Below, piece by piece: positions 36,204 to 44,998 of a stretch of 64,000 bases of DNA. Positions within the stretch are counted from its first letter, which is position 1. Each line of letters starts with the position of its first letter. The position numbers and the translations under genes are program-made. The notes under the pieces were generated by a model, which was not told the DNA's origin, searched no databases, and saw nothing but the letters and a program-made list of their open reading frames with translations. Source of the DNA: Phreatobacter cathodiphilus (GTDB lineage: Bacteria > Pseudomonadota > Alphaproteobacteria > Rhizobiales > Phreatobacteraceae); contig NZ_CP027668.1 of the NCBI RefSeq assembly GCF_003008515.1, forward strand, positions 1,976,001-2,040,000. The letters run 5' to 3'.

Positions 36204-37876
36204 CCGCGCCGCTCCTCACCATCGACGACCTCAAGGTCACCTTCTCCACCCGCAACGGCCTCGTGGAGGCCCTGAAGGGCGTCTCCCTCACCCTCGACGC
36301 CGGCGAGACCCTCGGCATCGTCGGCGAGAGCGGCTCGGGCAAGTCGGTCACCGCCTTCTCGGTCATGCAGCTCCTCGACCGTGCAGGCCGCATCACCGCC
36401 GGCCGCATCACCTTCCGCGGCCAGGACATCACCCGCGCCTCCAGGTCCATGCTGCAGCCGCTGCGCGGCGCGGCCATGTCGATGATCTTCCAGAACCCAC
36501 GGGCGGCGCTGAACCCCATCCGCACGGTCGGCCTGCAGATCGCCGACGTGCTGCGCGCCCATGAACAGCTCTCGGCGGCCGAGGCGCGGCAGAAGGCACT
36601 GAAGCTGCTGGAATCCGTGCTGATCCGCGACCCCGAGGCCCGCCTCGACGCCTATCCGCACGAACTCTCCGGCGGCATGTGCCAGCGCGTTATGATCGCC
36701 ATGGCGATCGCCTGCGAGCCCGCCCTGCTCATCGCCGACGAGCCGACCACCGGTCTCGACGTGACGACGCAGAAGACGGTGATGGACCTCCTCGCCGAGA
36801 TCACCGCCCGGCGCGGCATGGCGATGATCCTCATCACCCACGACCTCGGCCTCGCTGCGCAATATTGTCAGCGCGTCGCGGTGATGGAACAGGGGCTGGT
36901 GGTCGAGCAGGCGGTGCCCGCGAGCCTCTTCGGCGCCCCGCGCCACCCCTATACGAAGCGCCTCGTCGCGGCCTCGCCGACCCGCCATTCCACCGTCGAC
37001 AGCCTCGTGGTCGATGCCGGCGAGCCTGCGCCCCCGGCGCCGCGCGTGTCGCTGCGGCGGCCGGCCGAGCCGCTGCTCTCGGTCTCGAACCTGATCAAGA
37101 CCTTCGACAACGGCTTTCGCGGTGTCGACGACGTCTCCTTCGACCTCGCGCCGGGTGAAAGCCTCGGCCTCGTCGGGGAATCAGGCTCGGGCAAGAGCAC
37201 CATTTCCCGCCTCGTCTGCCGCCTGCTCGACCATTCCGCCGGCACCATCGGCTTCGACGGCGAGGATATCGGCAGGATCTCGGCGCGCGAATTCTATCGG
37301 TCCCGGTTCCGCAAGGACATCCAGATCGTCTTCCAGGACCACGGCGACAGCCTCAACCCGCGCTTCTCCGCCTTCGACTGCATCGCCGATCCGCTGAAGC
37401 TGCTCGCCGGCGTGCAGGACGCCCGCGACTTGCGCCGCCAGGTGGAAGACTGCGCCCGCCGCGTCGGCCTGCCCGCCGAATTTCTCGACCGCTTCCCCCA
37501 CCAGCTATCCGGCGGCCAGAAGGCGCGTGTCGGCATTGCCCGCGCCATCGCGGCGAAGCCCCGCCTTCTCGTCCTCGACGAGCCGACGGCGGCCCTCGAC
37601 GTCTCCGTCCAGGCGGTGATCCTGCACCTGCTCGACCGGCTCCGCCGCGAGACCGGCCTCGCCTATCTCTTCGTCAGCCACGACCTCAACGTCGTCCGCA
37701 TGATGTGCGAGCGCACCATCGTGCTGCAGAAGGGCCGCATCGTCGAACAGGGGCCGAGCGGCGCGCTGTTCACCGACCCGGCGTCGGACTATGCGCGGGA
37801 GCTCATCGCCGCGATCCCGCATTTCGATCCGGAAGCGGCCACGGCCCGGCACAGGGAAACGGCGACCGCGGGGTGA
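36200..37876 (+). CDS. Dipeptide/oligopeptide ABC transporter ATP-binding protein, two fused ATPase domains
   Basis: A 558-residue cytoplasmic energiser with two complete nucleotide-binding domains, the equivalent of DppD and DppF in one chain. Domain 1: Walker A GESGSGKS at 42-49, signature LSGGMCQRVMIAMA, then LLIADEPTTGLDV. Domain 2: Walker A GESGSGKS near 325-332, signature LSGGQKARVGIARAIA, then LLVLDEPTAALDV. Each has the RHPYTKRLVAASP- or SDYARELIAAIP-type oligopeptide C-terminal tail. It starts by an ATGA overlap with the permease and ends the operon. Confidence 0.94.
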   Translation: MTAPLLTIDDLKVTFSTRNGLVEALKGVSLTLDAGETLGIVGESGSGKSVTAFSVMQLLDRAGRITAGRITFRGQDITRASRSMLQPLRGAAMSMIFQNPRAALNPIRTVGLQIADVLRAHEQLSAAEARQKALKLLESVLIRDPEARLDAYPHELSGGMCQRVMIAMAIACEPALLIADEPTTGLDVTTQKTVMDLLAEITARRGMAMILITHDLGLAAQYCQRVAVMEQGLVVEQAVPASLFGAPRHPYTKRLVAASPTRHSTVDSLVVDAGEPAPPAPRVSLRRPAEPLLSVSNLIKTFDNGFRGVDDVSFDLAPGESLGLVGESGSGKSTISRLVCRLLDHSAGTIGFDGEDIGRISAREFYRSRFRKDIQIVFQDHGDSLNPRFSAFDCIADPLKLLAGVQDARDLRRQVEDCARRVGLPAEFLDRFPHQLSGGQKARVGIARAIAAKPRLLVLDEPTAALDVSVQAVILHLLDRLRRETGLAYLFVSHDLNVVRMMCERTIVLQKGRIVEQGPSGALFTDPASDYARELIAAIPHFDPEAATARHRETATAG

Positions 37877-37899
37877 GCCTTTCCCCGCAAGCGCGTCAG

Positions 37900-37928
37900 G
37901 TCATGCCCGGGGTCGACCCAGGCATGAC
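37900..37928. repeat. Imperfect palindrome between convergent genes
   Basis: Arms GTCATGCC and GGCATGAC enclose CGGGGTCGACCCA. This resembles the dispersed GTCATGCCCGGG palindromes common between genes in alphaproteobacteria. A related half (GTCATGCCCGG) appears again near 60257. It may act as a transcript-end hairpin between the convergent ATPase and monooxygenase genes. Confidence 0.5.
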
Positions 37929-37950
37929 GCGATGAGGGCGCGAACATTGT

Positions 37951-39390
37951 CTACTCCGCCGCGACGCCGAGCCCCGGCACAGTCTGCCGCACCTCCGCCT
38001 GCGCCACGTCATAGGCGAGGAAGGCCTGCCAGTTCGCCTCCACGTCCGCCGCGAACAGGCCCTTGGTGACGCCATCGACCAGCCGTGGCACCGCCGTCGT
38101 CATGGCGTTGATCGACGAACCCGACGGGCCGAAGCTCATGGTCGAGGCGATGGAGAAGAGGTGGACGTTGGCGATCCAGGGCGTGCGCCCGGGCACCTTC
38201 TCCATGAACTGGTAGTCCGACGAGAGGTAGGGAAAGGCGCCCAACCGGTCGTTCCGCTCGTCCGCGGGCGGCGCGTAGCGGTCGGCCCAGGTGGCGATGT
38301 TGTCGGCGAAGGCGGCGAGCTCCGGCTTCGCCGCATAGTCCATGGCGATGCCGGTGCCGCAGATGAGGAAGTCCGCGGCGAAGTCGCCGTGCGGCGTCGT
38401 CACCACGGCACGGCCGCCCTCGGCGCGCGCGGCCGTCCAGGCGGCGCCTGTGTGCAGGACGAAATTCGGATGGGCGGCGCAGCGGTCATAGGTCGCCTGC
38501 GGAAAGCCCTCGCGCAGACCCATGACGCGGCTCATGAAGCGCCAGCGCCAGGCGTCGTCGAGGTCGGCGAAGTGCTTCATGAAGCCGCGGAACGTGATCC
38601 ACCGATAGGGCTGGATGACCTGCGGCTCCAGCCGGCGGCAGAAGAGATGCACCGAGGCCGCCCCTGCCTCCAGCGCCTCCGCGGCATTGTCGAGGGCCGA
38701 GGCGCCGGCCCCCAGCACGGCCACGACCTTGCCCTTGAGCGAAGCGAAGTCGATGGCATCGGCGGTGTGGGCGCGAAGGCGCTCCGGCAGGCGCTCGACG
38801 AAATCCGGCATCCACCAGCGCCCCGTCGAATCCTGCCCCGTCGCCAGCACCACCTTGCGGGCGAAGACGGTGCGCTCGCCCTCCGGCCCGCGCAACCGTG
38901 CCGCGACGAGCTCGCCGGCCTGATCGAGCGACAGGAGTTCCGTGTCGTTCTCGACCGGGATGTCGGTCACTTTCCGCATGAACAGGAGGTAGTCGTTCCA
39001 GTCCTCGCGGGTGATGAGGTCCAGCGCCTGCCAGTGGTCGGCACCGTAGCGGGCCTCGTGCCAGGACTGGTAGGTGAGGCTCGGGATGTCGAGATCGGGG
39101 CCGGTGAAATCCTTCGGGCTGCGCAGCGTCTTCATCCGCGCATAGGTGACCCAGGGCCCTTCCCGGCCATAGGGCGCCCGGTCGATCACCAGCACGTTGT
39201 CCACACGCGACCGCTTCAGGCCGAAGGCGGCGACGACGCCGGACTGCCCCGCCCCGACGATCAGCACGTCCAGCGCCTGCGACCCATCCGGTCCCGTGCG
39301 CGGGGTCAGCCAGGGCGCGCGCGGATGGGCGATCCGCGCGAGGTCATCGCCGATGCGGGCTTCGAGGGCGGTCAGGGACGGCAGGGTCAT
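37951..39390 (-). CDS. Flavin-containing monooxygenase-type NAD(P)/FAD oxidoreductase
   Basis: A 479-residue two-dinucleotide-binding-domain flavoprotein. The FAD-binding motif is VLIVGAGQSG near residue 45. A second GxGxxA motif, VVAVLGAGASA, near residue 223 is for NAD(P)H. A LATGQDSTGRWWMPDF-type junction lies between them. Such enzymes hydroxylate heteroatoms or carry out Baeyer-Villiger oxidation. It lies 98 bp downstream of the HyuA-HyuB-ligase operon on the same strand, so it may be part of it. The substrate is unknown. Confidence 0.85.
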   Translation of the reverse strand: MTLPSLTALEARIGDDLARIAHPRAPWLTPRTGPDGSQALDVLIVGAGQSGVVAAFGLKRSRVDNVLVIDRAPYGREGPWVTYARMKTLRSPKDFTGPDLDIPSLTYQSWHEARYGADHWQALDLITREDWNDYLLFMRKVTDIPVENDTELLSLDQAGELVAARLRGPEGERTVFARKVVLATGQDSTGRWWMPDFVERLPERLRAHTADAIDFASLKGKVVAVLGAGASALDNAAEALEAGAASVHLFCRRLEPQVIQPYRWITFRGFMKHFADLDDAWRWRFMSRVMGLREGFPQATYDRCAAHPNFVLHTGAAWTAARAEGGRAVVTTPHGDFAADFLICGTGIAMDYAAKPELAAFADNIATWADRYAPPADERNDRLGAFPYLSSDYQFMEKVPGRTPWIANVHLFSIASTMSFGPSGSSINAMTTAVPRLVDGVTKGLFAADVEANWQAFLAYDVAQAEVRQTVPGLGVAAE

Positions 39391-39488
39391 GTCGAGGTCT
39401 CAGGCGGCACGCCGGGGGAGCGTGGCACGGGCAGGCAAGATGCAGGCCGCATGGTGATGGTCACGGTCCGGCGCGGCAAGGCCGGTCG

Positions 39489-41138
39489 TCACGGGCGCGC
39501 CTTGGCCCATTCGGCGTCCTGGAGGGAGCGCCAATCGAGCTTGTTCGAGGCGGTGCGCGGCAGCGCCTCCACGAATTCCACCTGCCGCGGCACCTTGTAG
39601 GCGGCCATGGCGTCGCGCGCCCAGGCGATCAGCGCCTCAGCCGACAGCTCCATGCCCGGTCGCCGCACGACGAAGGCCTTCACCGTCTCGCCGCGATAGG
39701 CGTCGGGAGTGGAAACGATGCAGCATTCCTGGATCGCGGGGTGACGGTAGAGCGTCGCTTCGCATTCCGAGGGCCAGACCTTGAAGCCGGAAACCGAGAT
39801 CATCCGCTTCAGGCGGTCGACCATGTGGAAATAGCCCTCGTCGTCGATGCGGGCGAGGTCGCCGGTGCGCAGGAAGCGCTTGCCCTCGAGGGTGACGAAG
39901 GCCTCCGCCGTCGCCTCCGGCCGGTTCCAGTAGCCACGCATCACCTGCGGCCCGGCCACCACGATCTCGCCGGCCTCGCCCTGCGGCAGTTCGGCAAGGG
40001 TCGCAGGATCGATGATGCGCGCGTCGGTCTCCTGCACCGGCACGCCGAGGCATTGCGGCTTCGGCCGATCCACCGGGTTGAGGTGGCTCGGGGACATGGT
40101 CTCGGTGAGGCCGTATCCCTCGACATAGGCGAGGTTCCACCGCCGTTTCAGTTCGGCTGCGACCGCCGTCGGCATGGCCGCGCCGCCGCCGGTGATGATC
40201 CTGAGCCTGGCGAAGGCGGCCTCGTCGAAGCCCTCCGCGGCCAGCGCATCCACCACCATGGTCGGCGCCGCGCTCCACAGCGTCACGCCATAGCGCTTGA
40301 ACAGAGCCGCCACGAGATCGCGGTCCCAGCGCGCCATGACGACCACCGTCGCACCGCAGGCTGCGCAGCCGTTGAGCGAGAGCTGCATGCCGGCGACGTG
40401 GAACATCGGCATGAAGCCGGTCAGTACCGTGTCGTCGTCGTAGAAATACCAGCGCGCCTGGACGAAGGCGGTGAAGAGCACGCTGTGGTGCGTGTGCATG
40501 CAGGCCTTCGGCTTGCCCGTCGTGCCGGAGGTGTAGGGCATGACGCAGAGATCGTCCGGCCGGCTCACGTCGGGCCGCGGCGGCCGCGCCTCCGCCAGCG
40601 CCGCGCTCCAGGCGGTGAAGCCCGGCGGCAGGCTCTCGGGGAGCACGCTCTCAGCGATCACCGGCGGCAAGCGGAAGGGTGTGTCGGCCGGAATTTCGTC
40701 GCCATAGGCGGCGACGATCACATGGGTCAGCGGCACCGGAATCATCGCCGCGAACCGTCCCACCAGTTCCGCCCCGATCAGCGCGACCGTCGCGCCGCTG
40801 TCCTCGGCGAGATAGGCGATCTCTGACGGCATGCACATGGGGTTGACCGGAACCACCACGCCGCCCGCCCGCGCGATCGCCTGATAGGCGATGATCGCAT
40901 GGGGCGAGTTCTGCATGTCGAGCAGCACCCGATCGCCGTGGGCGAGGCCGCAGGCGTGCTGGAGATGGGCGGCGAGCCGCTCGACCCGCCGCAGCAGCTC
41001 CGCGAAGCTGATCTCGGCGCCGTAGAAGGCGATGGCGACCGCCTCGCCCCGCCGCGCCGCGGTCGCCCTCAGCGCCGCGCCGAGGCTCTCGGGCAAAGGC
41101 CCGACGGTGCGGTCGACGCCGGCCGGCCAGGTGCTCAT
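39489..41138 (-). CDS. AMP-binding acyl-CoA synthetase/ligase
   Basis: A 549-residue class I adenylate-forming enzyme. Core motifs are the P-loop-like MPYTSGTTGKPKACMH near residue 196, YVEGYGLTETMSP, the FLRTGDLARIDDEGYFHMVD hinge region and the catalytic Lys in PRTASNKLDWRSL at the C-terminus. It should activate a carboxylic acid to an acyl-adenylate and then a CoA thioester. Its ATG overlaps the hyuB stop by 4 bases, so it is coupled to the hydantoinase-type genes and may activate the acid they release. Confidence 0.92.
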   Translation of the reverse strand: MSTWPAGVDRTVGPLPESLGAALRATAARRGEAVAIAFYGAEISFAELLRRVERLAAHLQHACGLAHGDRVLLDMQNSPHAIIAYQAIARAGGVVVPVNPMCMPSEIAYLAEDSGATVALIGAELVGRFAAMIPVPLTHVIVAAYGDEIPADTPFRLPPVIAESVLPESLPPGFTAWSAALAEARPPRPDVSRPDDLCVMPYTSGTTGKPKACMHTHHSVLFTAFVQARWYFYDDDTVLTGFMPMFHVAGMQLSLNGCAACGATVVVMARWDRDLVAALFKRYGVTLWSAAPTMVVDALAAEGFDEAAFARLRIITGGGAAMPTAVAAELKRRWNLAYVEGYGLTETMSPSHLNPVDRPKPQCLGVPVQETDARIIDPATLAELPQGEAGEIVVAGPQVMRGYWNRPEATAEAFVTLEGKRFLRTGDLARIDDEGYFHMVDRLKRMISVSGFKVWPSECEATLYRHPAIQECCIVSTPDAYRGETVKAFVVRRPGMELSAEALIAWARDAMAAYKVPRQVEFVEALPRTASNKLDWRSLQDAEWAKARP

Positions 41139-42715
41139 GCGGCAGGCGCCCCGTAGCCGCCGCCCCCGCAGCCCTCCAGCGTCACGAGGTCGCCGGCCTT
41201 GAGCAGCAGGTTCGCCTTGCCCGACAGGCGCTCAGCCTTGCCGTCACGTTCCAGCGTGATCGTATAGGGCTTGCCCTCCTCGCCGCCCTTGAGGCCGTAG
41301 GTCGGCATCACCGAGCGCTCGACGCAAGTGGTCAGCCACAGGCTCGGCGCCAGCACCCGATAGGCACGGACGACGCCGTCGCCGCCCTTGTGCTGGCCCT
41401 TTCCGCCGGAATCCCGGCGGATCGCCTGTTTCTCGACGCGGATGGCGTAGTTCGCCTCGATCATCTCGGCCGGCGTGTTGGAGGTGTTGGCGAGGTGGAC
41501 GCGCGTCGCCGGGCAGCCGTCGCGGTCGTGACGGGCGCCCTCGCCGCCCCCATGCACCTCGTAGAGCATGCGCCAGGAACTGTCCGGCAGCGGCTCGGCG
41601 AAGGCGAGAAGGCCGGAGGTCGCAGGCCCGCCTGCCGAGAGCCGCTCGGGGATGACGCTTTCCATGGCGCGGAAGATGGCGTCCACCACCCGCATGGAGG
41701 TCTCGTGGTTGCCGGCGGCCACGGCGGCATTCCAACCCGGCTCGAGAATGGAGCCGGGCCGCGTGACGATGGTGATGGGTCGGAGTGCGCCGGCGTTCTG
41801 CTGCATGTCGCGCCCGCTCATGATGCGCGCGGCATAGACCACCGCAGAACGGGCAATGAAAGGCGTCGTGTTGCAGAAATTGGCGACCCGGTCGGCCGAT
41901 CCCGAGAGGTCGAAGGTCGCCTCGTCGCCGCGGATCTCGATCGTCACGTGGATCCGCGCCGGCTCGCCGTTCGGCCCGCCGTCGTCGAGGAAATCCTCGC
42001 CCTCGTAGGTGCCGTCGGGAAGTTCGGCCAGCGCCGCGCGCATCTCGGCTTCGGAGAGGTCGTGCAGGCGGCTCATGGTGGCGACGAAGGTCTCGGTGCC
42101 GTATTGCGCGCACATCTCGCGGATGCGCCGCTCGGCCGCGGTCGTCGCCGCGAGCTGCGCCATCAGGTCGCCCTCGCAGGAGACGGGATCGCGGACATTG
42201 GCGAGGATCAGGTCGAGCACCGAGCGGTTGACGCCCGCGGCGCTGGCGATCGGCAGCGGAGGAATGCGGATCGCCTCCTGGAACGTGTCGAAGGCGTTCG
42301 CCAGATAGCTCCCCGGCCAGGTGCCGCCGACGTCGGGCCAGTGCGCGAGGCTGAGGGCGAAGGCGACGAGCCGGCCCTCGACGAAGACGGGCCGGGCGAT
42401 CTTCACGTCGTTGAGGTGGTTACCCCCCAGCGCGCCGACATTGTAGATGATCGCGTCGCCCTCCTTCATGCCCGAGGCGGGGCAGACCTTGAGGAGCTCC
42501 TTCACCGTATAGGCCATGGCGCCGAGATGGATGGGAATGTCGCGCCCCTGCCCCACCAGACCGCCTTCCGCATCGGTGATGGCGGAGGAAAGGTCGCCCG
42601 CCTCGCGCAAGAGCGGCGAGCGGGCGGAGCGGGTCATGACGAGGCTCATCTCCTCGGCCGCCGCTGACAGCCCGTGGCGGATGACCTCGACGACGAAAGG
42701 GTCCAGCGGGGTCAT
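41135..42715 (-). CDS. hyuB: Hydantoinase B / 5-oxoprolinase family protein (HyuB)
   Basis: A 526-residue HyuB-type subunit: TPLDPFVVEVIRHGLSAAAE at the start, MTRSARSPLLREAGDLSSAI, NVGALGGNHLNDVKIARPVF and the Gly-rich C-terminal LEGCGGGGYGAP. With HyuA it forms an ATP-dependent ring-opening enzyme for hydantoins, 5-oxoproline, N-methylhydantoin or related lactams, or an acetone-carboxylase-like enzyme. Start: the ATG overlapping the hyuA stop by 4 bases. The next gene, an acyl-CoA ligase, overlaps it in the same way. Confidence 0.93.
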   Translation of the reverse strand: MTPLDPFVVEVIRHGLSAAAEEMSLVMTRSARSPLLREAGDLSSAITDAEGGLVGQGRDIPIHLGAMAYTVKELLKVCPASGMKEGDAIIYNVGALGGNHLNDVKIARPVFVEGRLVAFALSLAHWPDVGGTWPGSYLANAFDTFQEAIRIPPLPIASAAGVNRSVLDLILANVRDPVSCEGDLMAQLAATTAAERRIREMCAQYGTETFVATMSRLHDLSEAEMRAALAELPDGTYEGEDFLDDGGPNGEPARIHVTIEIRGDEATFDLSGSADRVANFCNTTPFIARSAVVYAARIMSGRDMQQNAGALRPITIVTRPGSILEPGWNAAVAAGNHETSMRVVDAIFRAMESVIPERLSAGGPATSGLLAFAEPLPDSSWRMLYEVHGGGEGARHDRDGCPATRVHLANTSNTPAEMIEANYAIRVEKQAIRRDSGGKGQHKGGDGVVRAYRVLAPSLWLTTCVERSVMPTYGLKGGEEGKPYTITLERDGKAERLSGKANLLLKAGDLVTLEGCGGGGYGAPAA

Positions 42716-44715
42716 GAGGCGCTCCGGGTCAGAAAGAGGTTGCCGAGGTCGTCGGGCCGCGCCTGCCATCCCGGTGGCACGATGACGGTGGACCAGGCGT
42801 CCTCGATGATGGCAGGTCCCGTGGTGATGCCGGAAAGGGTCTCGCGCGGCAGGATGTGCGTCTCCACCGGCCCCTCCGGCCCGAAGATGCAGGGCCGGCT
42901 GCGGCCGGCGACCTGCGGGCGGCCGACGTCCGGCCGCGAGAACGGCGTCACCGACGGCTTGGTCGCCTTCACGCGCAACGCCTCGATCACGCAGTCCTCG
43001 CCCGTCGCATAGCCGAAGAGTTCATGGTGCCGGGCGTGGAAATCAGCCTCCAGCCGAACGGGGTCGAGCGGCATGGCGAAGCCGATGGGGATGGAATCGC
43101 TCTGCGCCGCGTAGCGCATCAGGGCCACGTGCTCGACGCCGATCTCGTCCCCGGGGATGCCGTTGGCGATGAGGGGATCGCGCGCCTCCGCCACCAGTTC
43201 GGCGACGCGCGCGGCGAAAACCTCGCGCGACAAGCCGTTCAGCGCCATGCGGACCGTACGCTGCTGCAGGAAGGAGAAATCGGCGGTGAGGCAGCCGAGC
43301 GCCGAGAAGGCGCTGGAGGCCGCCGGCACGATGATCTCCCTGAGCCCGTAGAGGTCGGCGAGGCCCGTTGCGTGCATCGGCCCGCCGCCGCCGAAGGCGA
43401 GCAGCGTGCAGTCGCGGCCGTCGACGCCGCGCTCGACGGTCACCCGCCTGAGCGCCCGCGCCATGGTGGCGTTGGCGACTTTGACGATGCCGAGGGCGGT
43501 CTCCGCGAGCCCCAGCCCGAGCCTGTCGGCGATGGGCTGCACGGCCTCCCGCGCCTTGCCGACGTCGATGCGGATCGTGTCGCCCAGCACCGCCTCGGGA
43601 TCGAGATAGCCGAGGATGGCGTTGGCATCGGTGATGGTGGCGCGGGTGCCGCCGCGGCCGTAGCAGGCCGGGCCCGGCACCGCGCCGGCGCTCTTCGGGC
43701 CCACGGTGAGGCCGCCAGGCCCGAGATCGACGATGGAGCCGCCGCCGGCCCCGATGGAATGGACGGCGAGCATGGGCTGGCGCAGCGGCCGCCCGCCCAT
43801 CATGCGGGTGTCGGTCATCTCCGCCGCCCCGTCCACGATGAGGCAGACGTCGGTGGTGGTGCCGCCCATGTCGAAGGTGAGCACGCGCGGCCGCGCCAGG
43901 TCCCGGGCGATGCGCGCCGAGGCCGAGACGCCGGCCGCGGGCCCCGACATGGCCATGACGAGGGGCCGCCGCTTCACCGCCGGCACCGGCACCATCGCCC
44001 CCGCCGAGTGGAAGACCTGCAGCCCCGGCCCGATCGGCAGCCGCTCCTCGAGCTCGGTCAGGTATTCCACCGCGATGGGCATGGCCGCCGCGTTGAAGGC
44101 CGTCGAGGACGCCCGTTCGTATTCGCGCGCCTCCGGATTGATCTCGTGCGAGACGCAGACATGCGGCACGACGCCCGCCAGACGCTCGGCGAGCCGCTTC
44201 TCGTGGGCAGGATTGGCATAGGAATGAAGGAGGCAGATCGCGACGCTCTGCACGGCGTTGGCCTTCAGCCAGGCCACGAGACGCTCGATCTCGCCCTCGG
44301 TGAGCGGCGTCAGCACCGCGCCGGTATGGTCGAGCCGCTCGGCGATGCCGAAACAGAGCGACGGTGGCACCAGCGGCGGGGCCTTCGGCGGAATGTCGAG
44401 CCGGTAGAGCTCCTGCCGCCGGTAGCGGGCGATCTCCAGCACGTCCTCGAAGCCTGCCGTCGCCACCAGCGCCACCTTCGGCAGCCGCTCCTCGACCAGG
44501 GCATTGGTGACGCGGGTCGTGCCGTGGACGAAGCGGCGCACGTCGTCGGCGCCGAGGCCGACGGCGGCGAGCGCCTCCATCATGGCCTGGACCGGAGCGT
44601 CCGGGCGGGAGGGAACCTTGGCGATCCGGGTCTCGTGGCTGCCGCTCCTGACGGCGATGATGTCGGTGAACGTGCCGCCGATATCGGTGCCGATGTCCCA
44701 GTCTCTCGTCTGCAC
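42712..44715 (-). CDS. hyuA: Hydantoinase A / 5-oxoprolinase family protein (HyuA)
   Basis: A 667-residue HyuA-type ATPase subunit. It has the N-terminal GTDIGGTFTD phosphate loop (residues 9-18), FVHGTTRVTNALVEE, RVLTFDMGGTTTDVCL and AFGGGGPMHATGLADLYG, all typical. I chose the GTG at 44715, with GGAG 8 bases upstream; the longer frame to 45000 would run across the promoter region and is not protein-like. It is the first gene of the hyuA-hyuB-ligase operon, divergent from ilvD with 283 bp between the starts. Which ring substrate is opened cannot be told from sequence. Confidence 0.92.
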   Translation of the reverse strand: MQTRDWDIGTDIGGTFTDIIAVRSGSHETRIAKVPSRPDAPVQAMMEALAAVGLGADDVRRFVHGTTRVTNALVEERLPKVALVATAGFEDVLEIARYRRQELYRLDIPPKAPPLVPPSLCFGIAERLDHTGAVLTPLTEGEIERLVAWLKANAVQSVAICLLHSYANPAHEKRLAERLAGVVPHVCVSHEINPEAREYERASSTAFNAAAMPIAVEYLTELEERLPIGPGLQVFHSAGAMVPVPAVKRRPLVMAMSGPAAGVSASARIARDLARPRVLTFDMGGTTTDVCLIVDGAAEMTDTRMMGGRPLRQPMLAVHSIGAGGGSIVDLGPGGLTVGPKSAGAVPGPACYGRGGTRATITDANAILGYLDPEAVLGDTIRIDVGKAREAVQPIADRLGLGLAETALGIVKVANATMARALRRVTVERGVDGRDCTLLAFGGGGPMHATGLADLYGLREIIVPAASSAFSALGCLTADFSFLQQRTVRMALNGLSREVFAARVAELVAEARDPLIANGIPGDEIGVEHVALMRYAAQSDSIPIGFAMPLDPVRLEADFHARHHELFGYATGEDCVIEALRVKATKPSVTPFSRPDVGRPQVAGRSRPCIFGPEGPVETHILPRETLSGITTGPAIIEDAWSTVIVPPGWQARPDDLGNLFLTRSAS

Positions 44716-44998
44716 GTCGCATGCTCCATGACCGGTCCCGCCGGTCCGCCCGTCATTGAACGGCAAGCGGGGCCGGCGGCGGTAGGTCCGCTTTCGGGCC
44801 GGAGGCCTGACCTCGCTGCACGGCTGCGGCGCAGGCAAGTCCCGAACCAGCCGCGGTGAATGCCAGCCATGCCGAGGGCGGGCATGGGGGACGATCCCGC
44901 GCCGCACTGGCCTAACCCGTTTTGAACCGATAAAGGCTGGATCAACGGACCGCGCGCCGGACCGATCAAGCACCCAACGCCGAGCACCGGAAACGACC

